From positions 1 to 64,000 of the forward strand of contig NZ_JAUSLW010000183.1 of the NCBI RefSeq assembly GCF_030645195.1: a DNA stretch of 64,000 bases. Direction: 5' to 3'. Below the pieces are notes generated by a model. The model had not been told where the DNA came from. It ran no database searches and worked only from the letters and a program-made list of their open reading frames with translations. Of this stretch, positions 49,041 to 57,057 are shown piece after piece; position 1 is the first letter of the stretch, and every line of letters begins with the position of its first letter. This DNA comes from Phenylobacterium sp. (lineage in GTDB: Bacteria; Pseudomonadota; Alphaproteobacteria; Caulobacterales; Caulobacteraceae). The translations under genes and the position numbers were made by a program.

Positions 49041-49116
49041 GGCCCAAGGGCCGCATTGCGCCGCGTCGGCGCCGCCCATAGCCTTGATCTGCAAAGATTC
49101 GCCCGCCAGTTGATCA

Positions 49117-49128
49117 ACGCTTAAGCGT
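49117..49128. promoter_or_regulatory. Perfect palindrome upstream of octapeptide gene
   Basis: ACGCTTAAGCGT is a perfect 12-bp palindrome, 19 bases before the ATG of the octapeptide-repeat gene, and is flanked by GATC on both sides. It could be an operator or part of the promoter. Confidence 0.35.
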
Positions 49129-49147
49129 GATCGGCTAGGATCGCCCC

Positions 49148-51568
49148 ATGCCGATCTCTTACCTCTCGGCCGCGCAGATCTCCGCCCTGTCGGTGACCAC
49201 GCTCGCGCCGCTGTCGACCACCAAGATGGCCCAGCTCACCTCGACCCAGGTGGGCGCCATCAGCGCGACCGGCATCGAGGCCCTGGGCGTCACCCAGGTG
49301 GCGGCCCTGTCGGCGACCCAGGTCAAGGGCCTGAAGGCCACCCAGATCGCCCACTTCGCCGCCTCGGTGGTGTTCGACACCGCCCAGCTCGTGGCCATGA
49401 GCGCCTCCCAGGTGGGCGGCTTCAGCACCACCCAGCTCGCGGCCCTGGACACCAGGATCGCCGCCCTGGCCGGAACCCAGCTGGCCGGGCTGTCGGCCAC
49501 CGGCCTGTCGACCCTGTCGGCCACCCAGATCAGCGCGCTCAACGCCACCCAGATCAAGGGACTCACCACCACCCAGATCAAGGGGCTCAGCACCGCCGAC
49601 ATCGACGAGTTCGACCAGACCCAGCTCGGCGCCTTCACCGCCACCCAGCTCGGCGTCTTTTCCACCACCCACCTGGCCCAGCTGGACGCCACCGAGGTGG
49701 CCTCCCTCTCCACCACCCAGGTCAAGGGGCTCAACCCGCTGCAGCTGCGGGACATCGACGCCACCACCATCGGCCGGTTCACGGCGACCCAGATCGGCGC
49801 CCTGTCGGCCACCCAGATCGGCGCGGTCACCGCCACCAACCTCGCGGCCCTCAGCGGCGGGGCCATCTCGGCCCTGTCGGCCACCCAGGTCGCCGGCCTC
49901 TCGGTCACGGCGCTCGGCGCCCTGGACACCACCCAGGTCTCCTCGCTCACCACCACCCAGGTGGCGGGCCTGACCACCACCCAGGTCAAGAGCCTGGCGG
50001 CCGACGACTTCGACAAGTTCACCTCGGGCCAGATCGCCGCCTTCAGCGCCGCCCAGTTGGCCTCGCTCTCGGCGACCAATCTCGCCTCCCTGGACCAGAC
50101 CGAGATCCAGAGCCTGACCACCACCCAGTCGGCCGGCTTCACCGCCACCCAGATGGGCGGGCTGTCGGCCACCGACTTCGCCGAGTTCAGCGGCGTCCAG
50201 GTCGCCGCCCTCACCCCGGCCCAACTCGGCGGCCTGTCGGTCACCAACCTGACCTCGCTGTCGGCCACCCAGTTCGCGGCGCTCACCCCCACCCTGGTGA
50301 AGGGGCTCAGCGCCACCCAGCTCGGCGGCCTGTCCACCACCGACTTCGCCCGGTTCAGCACCACCCAGATCGTCAGCCTGACGGCGCCCCAGATCGGGTC
50401 GCTTTCGGCCACCAATGTCGCCGGCCTCAACGCCACGGTGATCCAGCAACTCAGCACCACCCAGCTCCAGGGCCTCACCGCCTTCCAGGTGCGCAGCCTC
50501 GGCGCGGGCGACGTGCAGGAGTTCACCGCCACCCAGATCGCGGCCCTGACCCCGGCCCAGTTCGGCTCCTTCTCCGCCACCGCCCTGCCGGCCCTGTTCG
50601 ACACCCAGTTCGCGGCGCTCAGCAGCGCCCAGATCGGCGCGATGTCGGCCACCGGCCTGGCGGCCCTCAACGACACCCAGCTCGGCTGGCTCTCGGCGAC
50701 CCAGCTCAAGGGGGTCAGCGCCACGGCGCTCGGCGGCCTGTCGGCCACCGACTTCGGCCGCTTCAGCGAGACCCAGATCGACAGCCTGACGGGCGCCCAG
50801 CTCGGCGGCCTGTCGGCGACCAACCTCGGCTCGCTCACCCAGACCCAGGTGGCCGACCTCACCACCACCCAGGTCCAGGGCCTGACGGCGACCCAGCTCT
50901 CGGGGCTCTCGGCCACCGACATCGGCGAGTTCAACTTCGTGCAGTTGCGGGCCATGTCGGCGGGGCAGATCAACGCCTTCTCCACCGAGGCCGTGGCGTC
51001 CCTGACATCGCTGCAGGTCTCGGCCCTGTCCTCCAGCCAGATGAGCGGCCTGTCGGCCACCAACCTCTCGGCCCTGACCTCGACCCAGGTCGCGGGCCTG
51101 ACCACCACCCAGGTCCAGGGCATCAGCATCAACAATGTGCGCAGCCTCGGCGCCACGGACTTCGCCGAACTGACGGCCACCCAGCTGACCTCGCTCACCG
51201 CCGGCCAGGTGGGGGCGCTCTCCACCACCAACCTGTTCGGGCTCTCCAGCACCGCGTTCGGATCCCTGGGCGCAACCCAGATCGCCGGCCTCAGCGCCAG
51301 CCAGCTGACGGCCATCGCGCCCACCCAGTTCGACGCCTTCACCACCACCCAGATCGCGGCCCTGCCCGCCGCCCAGATCGGCGCCCTGTCCACCACGGTG
51401 ATCGCGGCGCTGGCCACCACCCAGGTGACGGCCTTCACCCCGACCCAGATCCCGCGGCTGAGCGTCACCCAGGTGCGCCAGCTCTCGGCCACCAATGTCG
51501 CGGCCATGACCCCGGCCCAGGTGAACGCCTTCACGGCGATCCAAATCCAGAATCTGCCCCCGGCCTGA
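49148..51568 (+). CDS. Octapeptide-repeat protein, about 100 tandem units
   Basis: An 806-residue protein built wholly of 8-residue units with consensus (S/T)-x-T-Q-(I/V/L)-x-x-L. After MPISYL every residue up to the final PPA falls in such units: 98 octads, one 7-mer and one 6-mer. Position 5 is Ile/Val/Leu, position 8 Leu or Phe. A variant unit ending in Asp-Phe/Ile-x-x-Phe (as in SATDFAEF) recurs every 56 or 80 residues. There is no cysteine, almost no Lys/Arg, and no signal peptide or known secretion tail. A solenoid is likely but the fold is unknown. Preceded by the MFS gene; function unknown. Confidence 0.85.
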   Translation: MPISYLSAAQISALSVTTLAPLSTTKMAQLTSTQVGAISATGIEALGVTQVAALSATQVKGLKATQIAHFAASVVFDTAQLVAMSASQVGGFSTTQLAALDTRIAALAGTQLAGLSATGLSTLSATQISALNATQIKGLTTTQIKGLSTADIDEFDQTQLGAFTATQLGVFSTTHLAQLDATEVASLSTTQVKGLNPLQLRDIDATTIGRFTATQIGALSATQIGAVTATNLAALSGGAISALSATQVAGLSVTALGALDTTQVSSLTTTQVAGLTTTQVKSLAADDFDKFTSGQIAAFSAAQLASLSATNLASLDQTEIQSLTTTQSAGFTATQMGGLSATDFAEFSGVQVAALTPAQLGGLSVTNLTSLSATQFAALTPTLVKGLSATQLGGLSTTDFARFSTTQIVSLTAPQIGSLSATNVAGLNATVIQQLSTTQLQGLTAFQVRSLGAGDVQEFTATQIAALTPAQFGSFSATALPALFDTQFAALSSAQIGAMSATGLAALNDTQLGWLSATQLKGVSATALGGLSATDFGRFSETQIDSLTGAQLGGLSATNLGSLTQTQVADLTTTQVQGLTATQLSGLSATDIGEFNFVQLRAMSAGQINAFSTEAVASLTSLQVSALSSSQMSGLSATNLSALTSTQVAGLTTTQVQGISINNVRSLGATDFAELTATQLTSLTAGQVGALSTTNLFGLSSTAFGSLGATQIAGLSASQLTAIAPTQFDAFTTTQIAALPAAQIGALSTTVIAALATTQVTAFTPTQIPRLSVTQVRQLSATNVAAMTPAQVNAFTAIQIQNLPPA

Positions 51569-51626
51569 ATGTGCTAGACCTTGGCCATGGCCCCGAAAGA
51601 GGGCCGGCTAAGGGAAGGACCACGCC

Positions 51627-52529
51627 ATGAGCGGCCGCATCGAGGCGATCGAATACACCGACGCCGTCTGCTCCACCGCCTGGGGCGCCGAGCCGTTGCT
51701 GCGCCGGCTGGACTGGCGCCACGGCCACCATCTCACCTGGCGCAAGGTCATGGGCGGCCTGGTGGGAAATGCGGCCGCCGGCAAGGACGCCTGGGACCGG
51801 GTCGGCGCCGCGGTTCCCATGCGGGCCTACTGGAAGCGGGTCTGGGCGCTCACCGGCATGCCCTATCCCAACCCCATGCACCTGATGCTGCAGTCCACCG
51901 ATCCCCTGGGCCAGGCGGTCAAGGCCGCCGAGCTGCAGGGCCAGGAGGTCGCCCACGCCGTGCTGCGCCGCTTCCGCGAGCAGATCTTCATCTTCGGCCT
52001 GGGCCCCCAGACCCCCGACGAGTTCGACGCCGCCACCCAGGGCGTCCGCGGCCTCGACCACCGCCGCTGGCGGGCCGACCAGGCCTCCGAAGCCGTCGCC
52101 GCCGCCTACCGCGCCGACTGGGAGGAGACCCGCGCCCCCAACGACCATGTGCGCAATCTCAAGCACGACAGCCCGATGAACGGCGAGCTCAAGCACTCCG
52201 AGGGTCACGACCGCTACGCCCTGCCCACCGTCATCTTCCGTGGCCCCAATGGCGATCACACCGTCGCCGGCTGGGTCGGCTACGAGGAATATGTCGCCGG
52301 CCTCGAGGCCGCCCTGCCCGGCGCCGCCGCCGATCCGCGCCCCGACCCCACCCCGGAACAGGCCTTCGACCGCTGGCCGGTGCTGACCGCCAAGGAGCTA
52401 GCCTTCCTGTGCGGCGAGCCTGCCCAGCCCCCCGCCGACGTCGTCCCCTACGACTGGGGCGACGGCCTGGTCTATTTCGCCCCCGCCGAGGCCCGCGCCC
52501 GGGGTCTGGCGGAGTCCGCCCCGGCCTAG
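51627..52529 (+). CDS. DsbA-family (FrnE-like) protein
   Basis: A 300-residue thioredoxin-fold protein of the DsbA/2-hydroxychromene isomerase type with a helical insertion. The N-terminal YTDAVCSTAWGAEPLLRRL aligns with the DPLCPWCWG-type active site but only the first Cys is kept (CSTA). The cis-Pro region is YALPTVIFRGPNG. A C-terminal extension of about 60 residues (PEQAFDRWPVLTAKELAFLC) is distinctive. It may act as an isomerase or glutathione-linked enzyme rather than a disulfide oxidase. ATG at 51627. Confidence 0.75.
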   Translation: MSGRIEAIEYTDAVCSTAWGAEPLLRRLDWRHGHHLTWRKVMGGLVGNAAAGKDAWDRVGAAVPMRAYWKRVWALTGMPYPNPMHLMLQSTDPLGQAVKAAELQGQEVAHAVLRRFREQIFIFGLGPQTPDEFDAATQGVRGLDHRRWRADQASEAVAAAYRADWEETRAPNDHVRNLKHDSPMNGELKHSEGHDRYALPTVIFRGPNGDHTVAGWVGYEEYVAGLEAALPGAAADPRPDPTPEQAFDRWPVLTAKELAFLCGEPAQPPADVVPYDWGDGLVYFAPAEARARGLAESAPA

Positions 52530-52594
52530 CTTTCCCGTTGCGTGACGCCGCGACAGTCGCCGCCAGATGACCGCGCAACACCGGGAGCACCTCC

Positions 52595-53332
52595 ATGTCC
52601 GACCTCGACTTCAGCGGCCAGAACGTCCTGGTGGTGGGCGGCTCCAGCGGCATCGGCAACGGCGTCGCCCACGGCTTCCGGCAGCGCGGCGCGCAGGTCC
52701 ACGTCTGGGGCACGCGGGCGAGCGCCGGCGACTATGACGGGGTGGAGGGCTCCGACCTCACCGGCCTGACCTATGCCTGTGTCGACGTCGCCGACCGCGC
52801 CGCCATCGCCGCCGCCGCGCGCAAGCCCGAGCGCCTGGACGTCCTGGTCCTGTGCCAGGGCACGGTGGTCTACAGGCGCGGGGAGTTCGCCCCGGAAGGC
52901 TGGGACCGGGTGATGGCGGTCAATCTCGACAGCCTGATGGACTGTTCCATGGCCTTCCACGACCGGTTGGCCGCCGCCAAGGGCTCCATCATCATCGTCA
53001 GCTCGGTCTCAGGCTTCCAGTCCAACCGGGGCAACCCGGCCTACGCCGCCTCCAAGGCCGGCGCCGTCAGCCTCACCAAGACCCTGGGGGAGGCCTGGGC
53101 CCGCGACGGCATCCGGGTCAACGGCCTGGCGCCGGGCCTGGTGGCCACCAAGCTCACCGCCGTCACCACGCAGCATCCCGACCGCCTGGCCGGCGCCCTG
53201 CGCGCCATCCCCGCCGGCCGCATGGGCACGCCGGCCGACATGGCCGGCGCGGCCCTCTTCCTGGCCTCGCCGCTCGCGGCCTACGTCCACGGCCAGACCC
53301 TGATCGTCGACGGCGGCCTGTCCCTCTCATGA
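52595..53332 (+). CDS. SDR-family oxidoreductase
   Basis: A 245-residue classical SDR. Cofactor motif VVGGSSGIGNGVAHGF, LVLCQGTVVY where NNAG is usual, catalytic Ser and Tyr-x3-Lys in SSVSGFQ and NPAYAASKAGAVSLTK, and the C-terminal HGQTLIVDGGLSLS. Fits 3-oxoacyl-ACP-reductase-like or alcohol dehydrogenases. ATG at 52595. It and the next SDR are likely a functional pair, separated by an inverted repeat. Substrate unknown. Confidence 0.88.
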   Translation: MSDLDFSGQNVLVVGGSSGIGNGVAHGFRQRGAQVHVWGTRASAGDYDGVEGSDLTGLTYACVDVADRAAIAAAARKPERLDVLVLCQGTVVYRRGEFAPEGWDRVMAVNLDSLMDCSMAFHDRLAAAKGSIIIVSSVSGFQSNRGNPAYAASKAGAVSLTKTLGEAWARDGIRVNGLAPGLVATKLTAVTTQHPDRLAGALRAIPAGRMGTPADMAGAALFLASPLAAYVHGQTLIVDGGLSLS

Positions 53333-53360
53333 CGGAGCGTATCGCACGAGCGCCGAGGCC

Positions 53361-53510
53361 ACAGATGCTCCCCCTCTGGGGGAGCTGGCGCGAAGCGCCT
53401 GAGGGGGACTTTGACTCCTTCAGCGACGGGGCGGACCGCACAAGAAGCGCATTTCAGTCCCCCTCACCCGGCCTGTCGGCCGGGAGCTCCCCCAAGGGGG
53501 GAGCATCTGT
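53361..53510. repeat. Inverted intergenic repeat (ATGCTCCCCC type)
   Basis: Left arm ACAGATGCTCCCCCTC and right arm GGGGGGAGCATCTGT enclose further inverted pieces (CTGGGGGAGCTGG and CGGGAGCTCCCCC). The unit lies between two SDR genes. Similar elements are dispersed in alphaproteobacterial genomes. It may act as a terminator for the first SDR. Confidence 0.7.
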
Positions 53511-53569
53511 CGATCACCGACTGATCGTCGTCTCGCCCTGATAGCCCTGCCCTCATCACGGAGATCCCC

Positions 53570-54337
53570 ATGTCCCTCAGCCGCTCGGTCCAAGGCTCCG
53601 TCGTCCTCGTCACCGGGGCGGGAAGCGGCATGGGCGCGGCCACCGCCCGGGTGTTCGCCGCGCAAGGCGCCCATGTCGCCGTCACCGACCGCGACGCCGC
53701 GGCCGCCGCCACCGTGGCGGAGTCCATCGTCGCGCAGGGCGGTTCGGCGCTCGCCTGGCCCCTGGATGTCGCCGACCCCGTCGAGATCCTGGCCGTGGTC
53801 GGCGACCTCGCCGCCCGCTTCGGCGGTCTCGACATCGTGGTCAACAACGCCGGGATCTCCGGTTTCTCGGCTATCGACGACGACGGCTACGAGGCGGTCT
53901 GGGACCGCTGCGTCACCGTCCTGCTCACCGCCCACCAGCGGGTGATCCGCGCCGCCCTGCCGCACCTTCGCAAGTCGGCGGCCCCGCGCATCGTCAACAT
54001 CGCCTCCACCGAGGCCCTGGGCGCCACCGCCCGCGACAGCGCCTACGCCGCGGCCAAGGCGGGCGTCACCGGCCTCACCCGGGCGCTAGCCGTCGAGCTC
54101 GGCCGCGAGGGGATCACGGTCAACTGCATCTGCCCGGGCCCCATCCTCACCGGCATGACCGACGCCATCCCCGACGAGGCCCGCCAGACCTACGCCCGGC
54201 GACGCACGGCGCTCGGCCGCTACGGCGCGCCGGAGGAAGTCGCCCACATGACCTTGAGCCTCTGCCTGCCCGCCGCCAGCTACATCACCGGCGCGGTGAT
54301 CCCCGTCGACGGCGGCCTGATGGCCCGCAACGCCTGA
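53570..54337 (+). CDS. SDR-family oxidoreductase
   Basis: A 255-residue classical SDR. Cofactor motif LVTGAGSGMGAATARVF, IVVNNAGISGF, catalytic Ser in NIASTEALG and Tyr/Lys in SAYAAAKAGVTGLTR, and C-terminal ITGAVIPVDGGLMARN. ATG at 53570 is preceded by GGAGA. The 3' end is followed by a run of palindromic repeats. Substrate unknown. Confidence 0.9.
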   Translation: MSLSRSVQGSVVLVTGAGSGMGAATARVFAAQGAHVAVTDRDAAAAATVAESIVAQGGSALAWPLDVADPVEILAVVGDLAARFGGLDIVVNNAGISGFSAIDDDGYEAVWDRCVTVLLTAHQRVIRAALPHLRKSAAPRIVNIASTEALGATARDSAYAAAKAGVTGLTRALAVELGREGITVNCICPGPILTGMTDAIPDEARQTYARRRTALGRYGAPEEVAHMTLSLCLPAASYITGAVIPVDGGLMARNA

Positions 54338-54412
54338 GGCGGCGATTCAAAGCTGCGTGACCAGGTCCGCCTTCCGACAGACAGCGACCTCATTTTGGGC
54401 GCTTGATGGCGC

Positions 54413-54519
54413 TAGAGCGTTTCCCGCCGGACTTGGATCAAGTCAGGCGATCAGGAAGAGCGACCAAGTCAGGAATCTAGAGCCCCGTTTCGATTCATTC
54501 GAAACGGGAACAGCTCTAG
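54413..54519. repeat. Composite palindromic intergenic repeat, copy C
   Basis: A third near-identical copy of the 107-bp element of 25954-26060, here in the same orientation and followed at once by a type 2 hairpin. It lies downstream of the SDR gene. Differences are single bases (for example CGCCGGACTTGG). Confidence 0.85.
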
Positions 54520-54568
54520 AGCACGTCAGGCGGAAGTGGATACCGGTTCCGCCGCCCGACGTGCTCTA
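54517..54568. repeat. Short palindromic repeat (type 2)
   Basis: TAGAGCACGTCAGGCGG pairs with CCGCCCGACGTGCTCTA. It is the reverse-oriented relative of the unit at 43060-43111, overlapping the CTAG end of copy C. Confidence 0.8.
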
Positions 54569-54580
54569 AGATATTGAATA

Positions 54581-54632
54581 TAGACCCTTCTTGCCGTTTC
54601 AGATGGGTTCATCTGAAACGGTCAGGGTCTAG
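54581..54632. repeat. Palindromic hairpin (TAGACCC type)
   Basis: TAGACCC...GCCGTTTCAGATG is answered by CATCTGAAACGG...GGGTCTAG. Third consecutive hairpin in 54413-54632. Its end lies 9 bases before the DUF2188-like start, so it may overlap that gene's leader. Confidence 0.7.
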
Positions 54633-54641
54633 GAAGAGGAC

Positions 54642-54929
54642 ATGCCCGTGCAACCGAACCCTGACACCGACCACCGCATCTCCGTCATGCCCGTCGAGGG
54701 CGGCTGGAGCGTGCTGTCGCCTCTAAACGACACGCCGTTGATGTTCCTGTCGGGCGCCAAGGCCGAGGCCAAGGCCAAGGCGCTGGCCGAACAGCTGGCC
54801 GCCGCCGGCCGCGATGCGCGGGTTCTGGTCCACGACCGCACCCAGGCCCTGGTGGGCACCTGGCGCTACTTCGCCGCCGAGACGCCGCTCGCCGAACTGC
54901 CGGTGCTGAGGCCCTCCGAGCCGGTTTGA
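54642..54929 (+). CDS. DUF2188-like small protein
   Basis: A 95-residue protein. The centre (ISVMPVEGGWSVLSPLNDTP, then AKAEAKAKALAEQLAAAGRD and ARVLVHDRTQALVG) resembles the DUF2188 fold, two beta-alpha-beta units with a basic helix. ATG at 54642 follows AGGAAGAGGA. Function unknown. Confidence 0.65.
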   Translation: MPVQPNPDTDHRISVMPVEGGWSVLSPLNDTPLMFLSGAKAEAKAKALAEQLAAAGRDARVLVHDRTQALVGTWRYFAAETPLAELPVLRPSEPV

Positions 54930-55040
54930 GCGGCCCCGGATTTCGTCCCTTTCTGTCGGATATCCGTCGGAACCAGCCCCTGGAAAGCGTGTTTCCAAGG
55001 TCTGGGTGATCCTGCCCGGCAGTTCAGGACGAGGGACATC

Positions 55041-55568
55041 ATGGCGACCGCCGCAAAAGCTCAAACCCCAAAGAAATCCGCCGGCCGTACGCGCCGCATC
55101 AACCGCCGCGACCCGCTGGCCATCAGCCTGCTGAAGAAGGACCACCGCGAGGTGGACGCCATGTTCGACGAATACGAACAGCTGGAGAAGGACGCCGAGA
55201 AGCTGGCGCTGTTCAACAAGATCGCCCTGGCCCTGAAGGTCCACACCCAGATCGAGGAGGAGATCTTCTACCCCGAGGAACGCGGCGACGTGGAAGACGA
55301 CATGATGGACGAGGCCTATGTCGAGCACGACGGGGCCAAGAAGCTGATCGCCGAGATCGAGGCGATGAAGCCCTCCGACGACTATTACGACGCCAAGGTC
55401 AAGGTGCTGGGCGAGTACATCAAGCACCACGTCAAGGAAGAGGAACAGCCGGGTGGCATCTTCGCCCAGGCCAAGAAGGGCGACGAGGATCTCGACGCCA
55501 TGGGTGAGCGCATGAAGGCCCGCAAGGACGAGCTGATGGCGCAGATGGCCCCGGCCAAGGCCAACTGA
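55041..55568 (+). CDS. Hemerythrin-domain protein
   Basis: A 175-residue protein with an HHE cation-binding four-helix bundle. Iron ligands lie in LKKDHREVDAMF, KVHTQIEEEIFYP, YVEHDGAKKLI and YIKHHVKEEEQPGG. Such proteins bind O2 or NO or store iron. The N-terminal 25 residues are basic (KKSAGRTRRINRR). ATG at 55041. It is monocistronic and followed by a strong hairpin. Confidence 0.9.
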   Translation: MATAAKAQTPKKSAGRTRRINRRDPLAISLLKKDHREVDAMFDEYEQLEKDAEKLALFNKIALALKVHTQIEEEIFYPEERGDVEDDMMDEAYVEHDGAKKLIAEIEAMKPSDDYYDAKVKVLGEYIKHHVKEEEQPGGIFAQAKKGDEDLDAMGERMKARKDELMAQMAPAKAN

Positions 55569-55575
55569 CCCCTGG

Positions 55576-55604
55576 CGGCGCGGCTCCCGCAAGGAGTCGC
55601 GCCG
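55576..55604 (+). terminator. Terminator hairpin after hemerythrin gene
   Basis: A 12-bp stem (CGGCGCGGCTCC paired with GGAGTCGCGCCG, one G-T pair) with loop CGCAA lies 7 bases after the stop. No T-tract, but the stem is strong. Confidence 0.65.
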
Positions 55605-55614
55605 CTCGCGTCCC

Positions 55615-55655
55615 TATGTCGGATATTGCTCATATTAGATACAATCTCCGACATA
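55615..55655. promoter_or_regulatory. AT-rich inverted repeat upstream of Crp-family gene
   Basis: TATGTCGGA (55615-55623) is perfectly inverted as TCCGACATA (55647-55655) with a 23-base centre, and ATATGTCG recurs at about 55682. The surrounding 80 bases are strikingly AT-rich for this genome. It lies 165 bases before the Crp-family start and is probably its control region. Confidence 0.45.
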
Positions 55656-55819
55656 TTATGTATTTGATTGTTCCATTTTGGCATATGTCGCCCCCTGAAA
55701 ACCCATACGAGATAAATGGGGCCAGTGCCGTTGGGCGTTTACGCAGCGCATGCCGGCAGCTTCTGTGCCAGTGTTGAGTCGACCTCCGATCATTATTTGT
55801 CGTCCTGCCCGGATTCTCA

Positions 55820-56524
55820 GTGAATTTTAGAAACTACCTCCTGTCGGCCATGGACGACGGCGACATGGCCGCCATCGGGCCCGCCTTGACCGAGGTCGCC
55901 CTGCTGGCCGGCCAGGTGCTGCATCCGGCGGGCGAGATGATCGATATGGTCTACTTCCCCTCCAGCGCGGTGGTCTCGGTGGTCACCCCGACCCTCGACG
56001 GCCGCAGCGTCGAGAGCGCCACCGTCGGCTTCGAGAGCCTCGCGGGCCTCTCGGCCGCCCTCAGCGGCGAGCCCAGCGGCAGCCGGGTCTTCACCCAGGT
56101 GGGCGGCGGCGCCATCCGCCTGCCGGCCGCCAGGCTCCGCGACCGGGCCCTGGAGAGCCCGCCGCTCATGCAGTTGCTGCTGCGCCACATGGACGCCGGC
56201 ATCTGCCAGGCCCAGCAGTCGGTGGCCTGCAACGCCCTGCACGACGCCGGGCCGCGGCTGGCGCGTTGGCTGCTCATGACCCAGGACCGGGTCGCCGGCC
56301 CCGTCATCCCGCTGACCCAGGAATATCTCGCCATCATGCTCGGCGTGCAGCGGACCACCGTGACCCTGGTGGCCAGCGCCCTCAAGCGCGCCGGCCTCAT
56401 CAAGTACCGCCGCGGCGTGATCACCATCCTCGACCGCGACGGTCTCGAGCGCGAGTCCTGCGAATGCTACGGCGTCAGCAGTCAGCGGTTCGACAAGCTG
56501 CTGGCGCCGAACCACGCGCACTAA
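55820..56524 (+). CDS. Crp/Fnr-family transcriptional regulator
   Basis: A 234-residue regulator. The N-terminal cyclic-nucleotide-like domain (LLAGQVLHPAGEMIDMVYFP) is degenerate, without the Fnr cysteines or a clear phosphate cassette. The C-terminal HTH is LTQEYLAIMLGVQRTTVTLVAS. It fits the large group of short Crp relatives in alphaproteobacteria. The start is GTG at 55820. Ligand unknown. Confidence 0.88.
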   Translation: MNFRNYLLSAMDDGDMAAIGPALTEVALLAGQVLHPAGEMIDMVYFPSSAVVSVVTPTLDGRSVESATVGFESLAGLSAALSGEPSGSRVFTQVGGGAIRLPAARLRDRALESPPLMQLLLRHMDAGICQAQQSVACNALHDAGPRLARWLLMTQDRVAGPVIPLTQEYLAIMLGVQRTTVTLVASALKRAGLIKYRRGVITILDRDGLERESCECYGVSSQRFDKLLAPNHAH

Positions 56525-56563
56525 CCGAGGCCGGCCGGCGGGGCGCCCGTCTCGCCCAGACTC

Positions 56564-56680
56564 TAGAGCGCGTTAGGGTTAAGTGGAAGCCGGTCAACCC
56601 GCCCAACGCGCTCTACTTCTTTGAATCTAGAGCCTTTTTAAACGGGTCAGGTGATTCCACCTGACCCTAAAAGGCTCTAG
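56564..56680. repeat. Two consecutive palindromic repeats
   Basis: First hairpin: TAGAGCGCGTTAGGG to CCCAACGCGCTCTA (56564-56615). Second: CTAGAGCCTTTTTAAACGGG with AGGTGATTCCACCT in the loop region to CCTAAAAGGCTCTAG (56627-56680). The second one's CTA at 56677-56679 is the stop of the minus-strand DUF6894-like gene. Confidence 0.8.
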
Positions 56681-56877
56681 GCCGAGGCGTCCTGCGCCCG
56701 CACCTCGCGGCACACCAGCCGGTCATCCTGCCAGACCTGCACCTCCAGCGCGCTGCCGTGGTCGGCCAGGATGCGCAGGGCCTGGATCTGGGCGGCGGCG
56801 TCGTCGGGCAGGTCGGTGTCCTGGAACGTCAGGCCCAGGCCCCGCGCGACATATGGATAGAAGGTGTAGGCGGGCAT
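56677..56877 (-). CDS. DUF6894-like small protein
   Basis: A 66-residue protein (YTFYPYVARGLGLTFQ, then DTDLPDDAAAQIQALRILAD and VQVWQDDRLVCREV). The pattern of an aromatic start, D-x-x-L-P-D-D-x-x-A and a final beta strand fits DUF6894. ATG at 56877 is preferred over 56919. Function unknown. Stop codon lies in the repeat end. Confidence 0.65.
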   Translation of the reverse strand: MPAYTFYPYVARGLGLTFQDTDLPDDAAAQIQALRILADHGSALEVQVWQDDRLVCREVRAQDASA

Positions 56878-57057
56878 GGGTCGGTCCGGGATCACGGCGA
56901 CAGGGCGCCGCTGGGTCATCTAGAGCGCAACCTCAAGGTGGCGTCTGTCCGGCGCCCGACTCAACGGCCAGGATTGGCCGACCGTTCGCCTCTTCCCCTG
57001 GCCCCTCGGGTCCGCCTACAGTCGCCGCCAAGAAGAGTGCATGGGGGGAACGTGCGT

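Noticed and set aside
49121-51544. Two long open frames on the minus strand (about 790-807 codons) and a CRISPR-like look of the 24-base repeats
   Set aside because: Both come from the codon-phased octapeptide gene on the plus strand. The repeats are degenerate, contiguous and without spacers, so this is not a CRISPR array.
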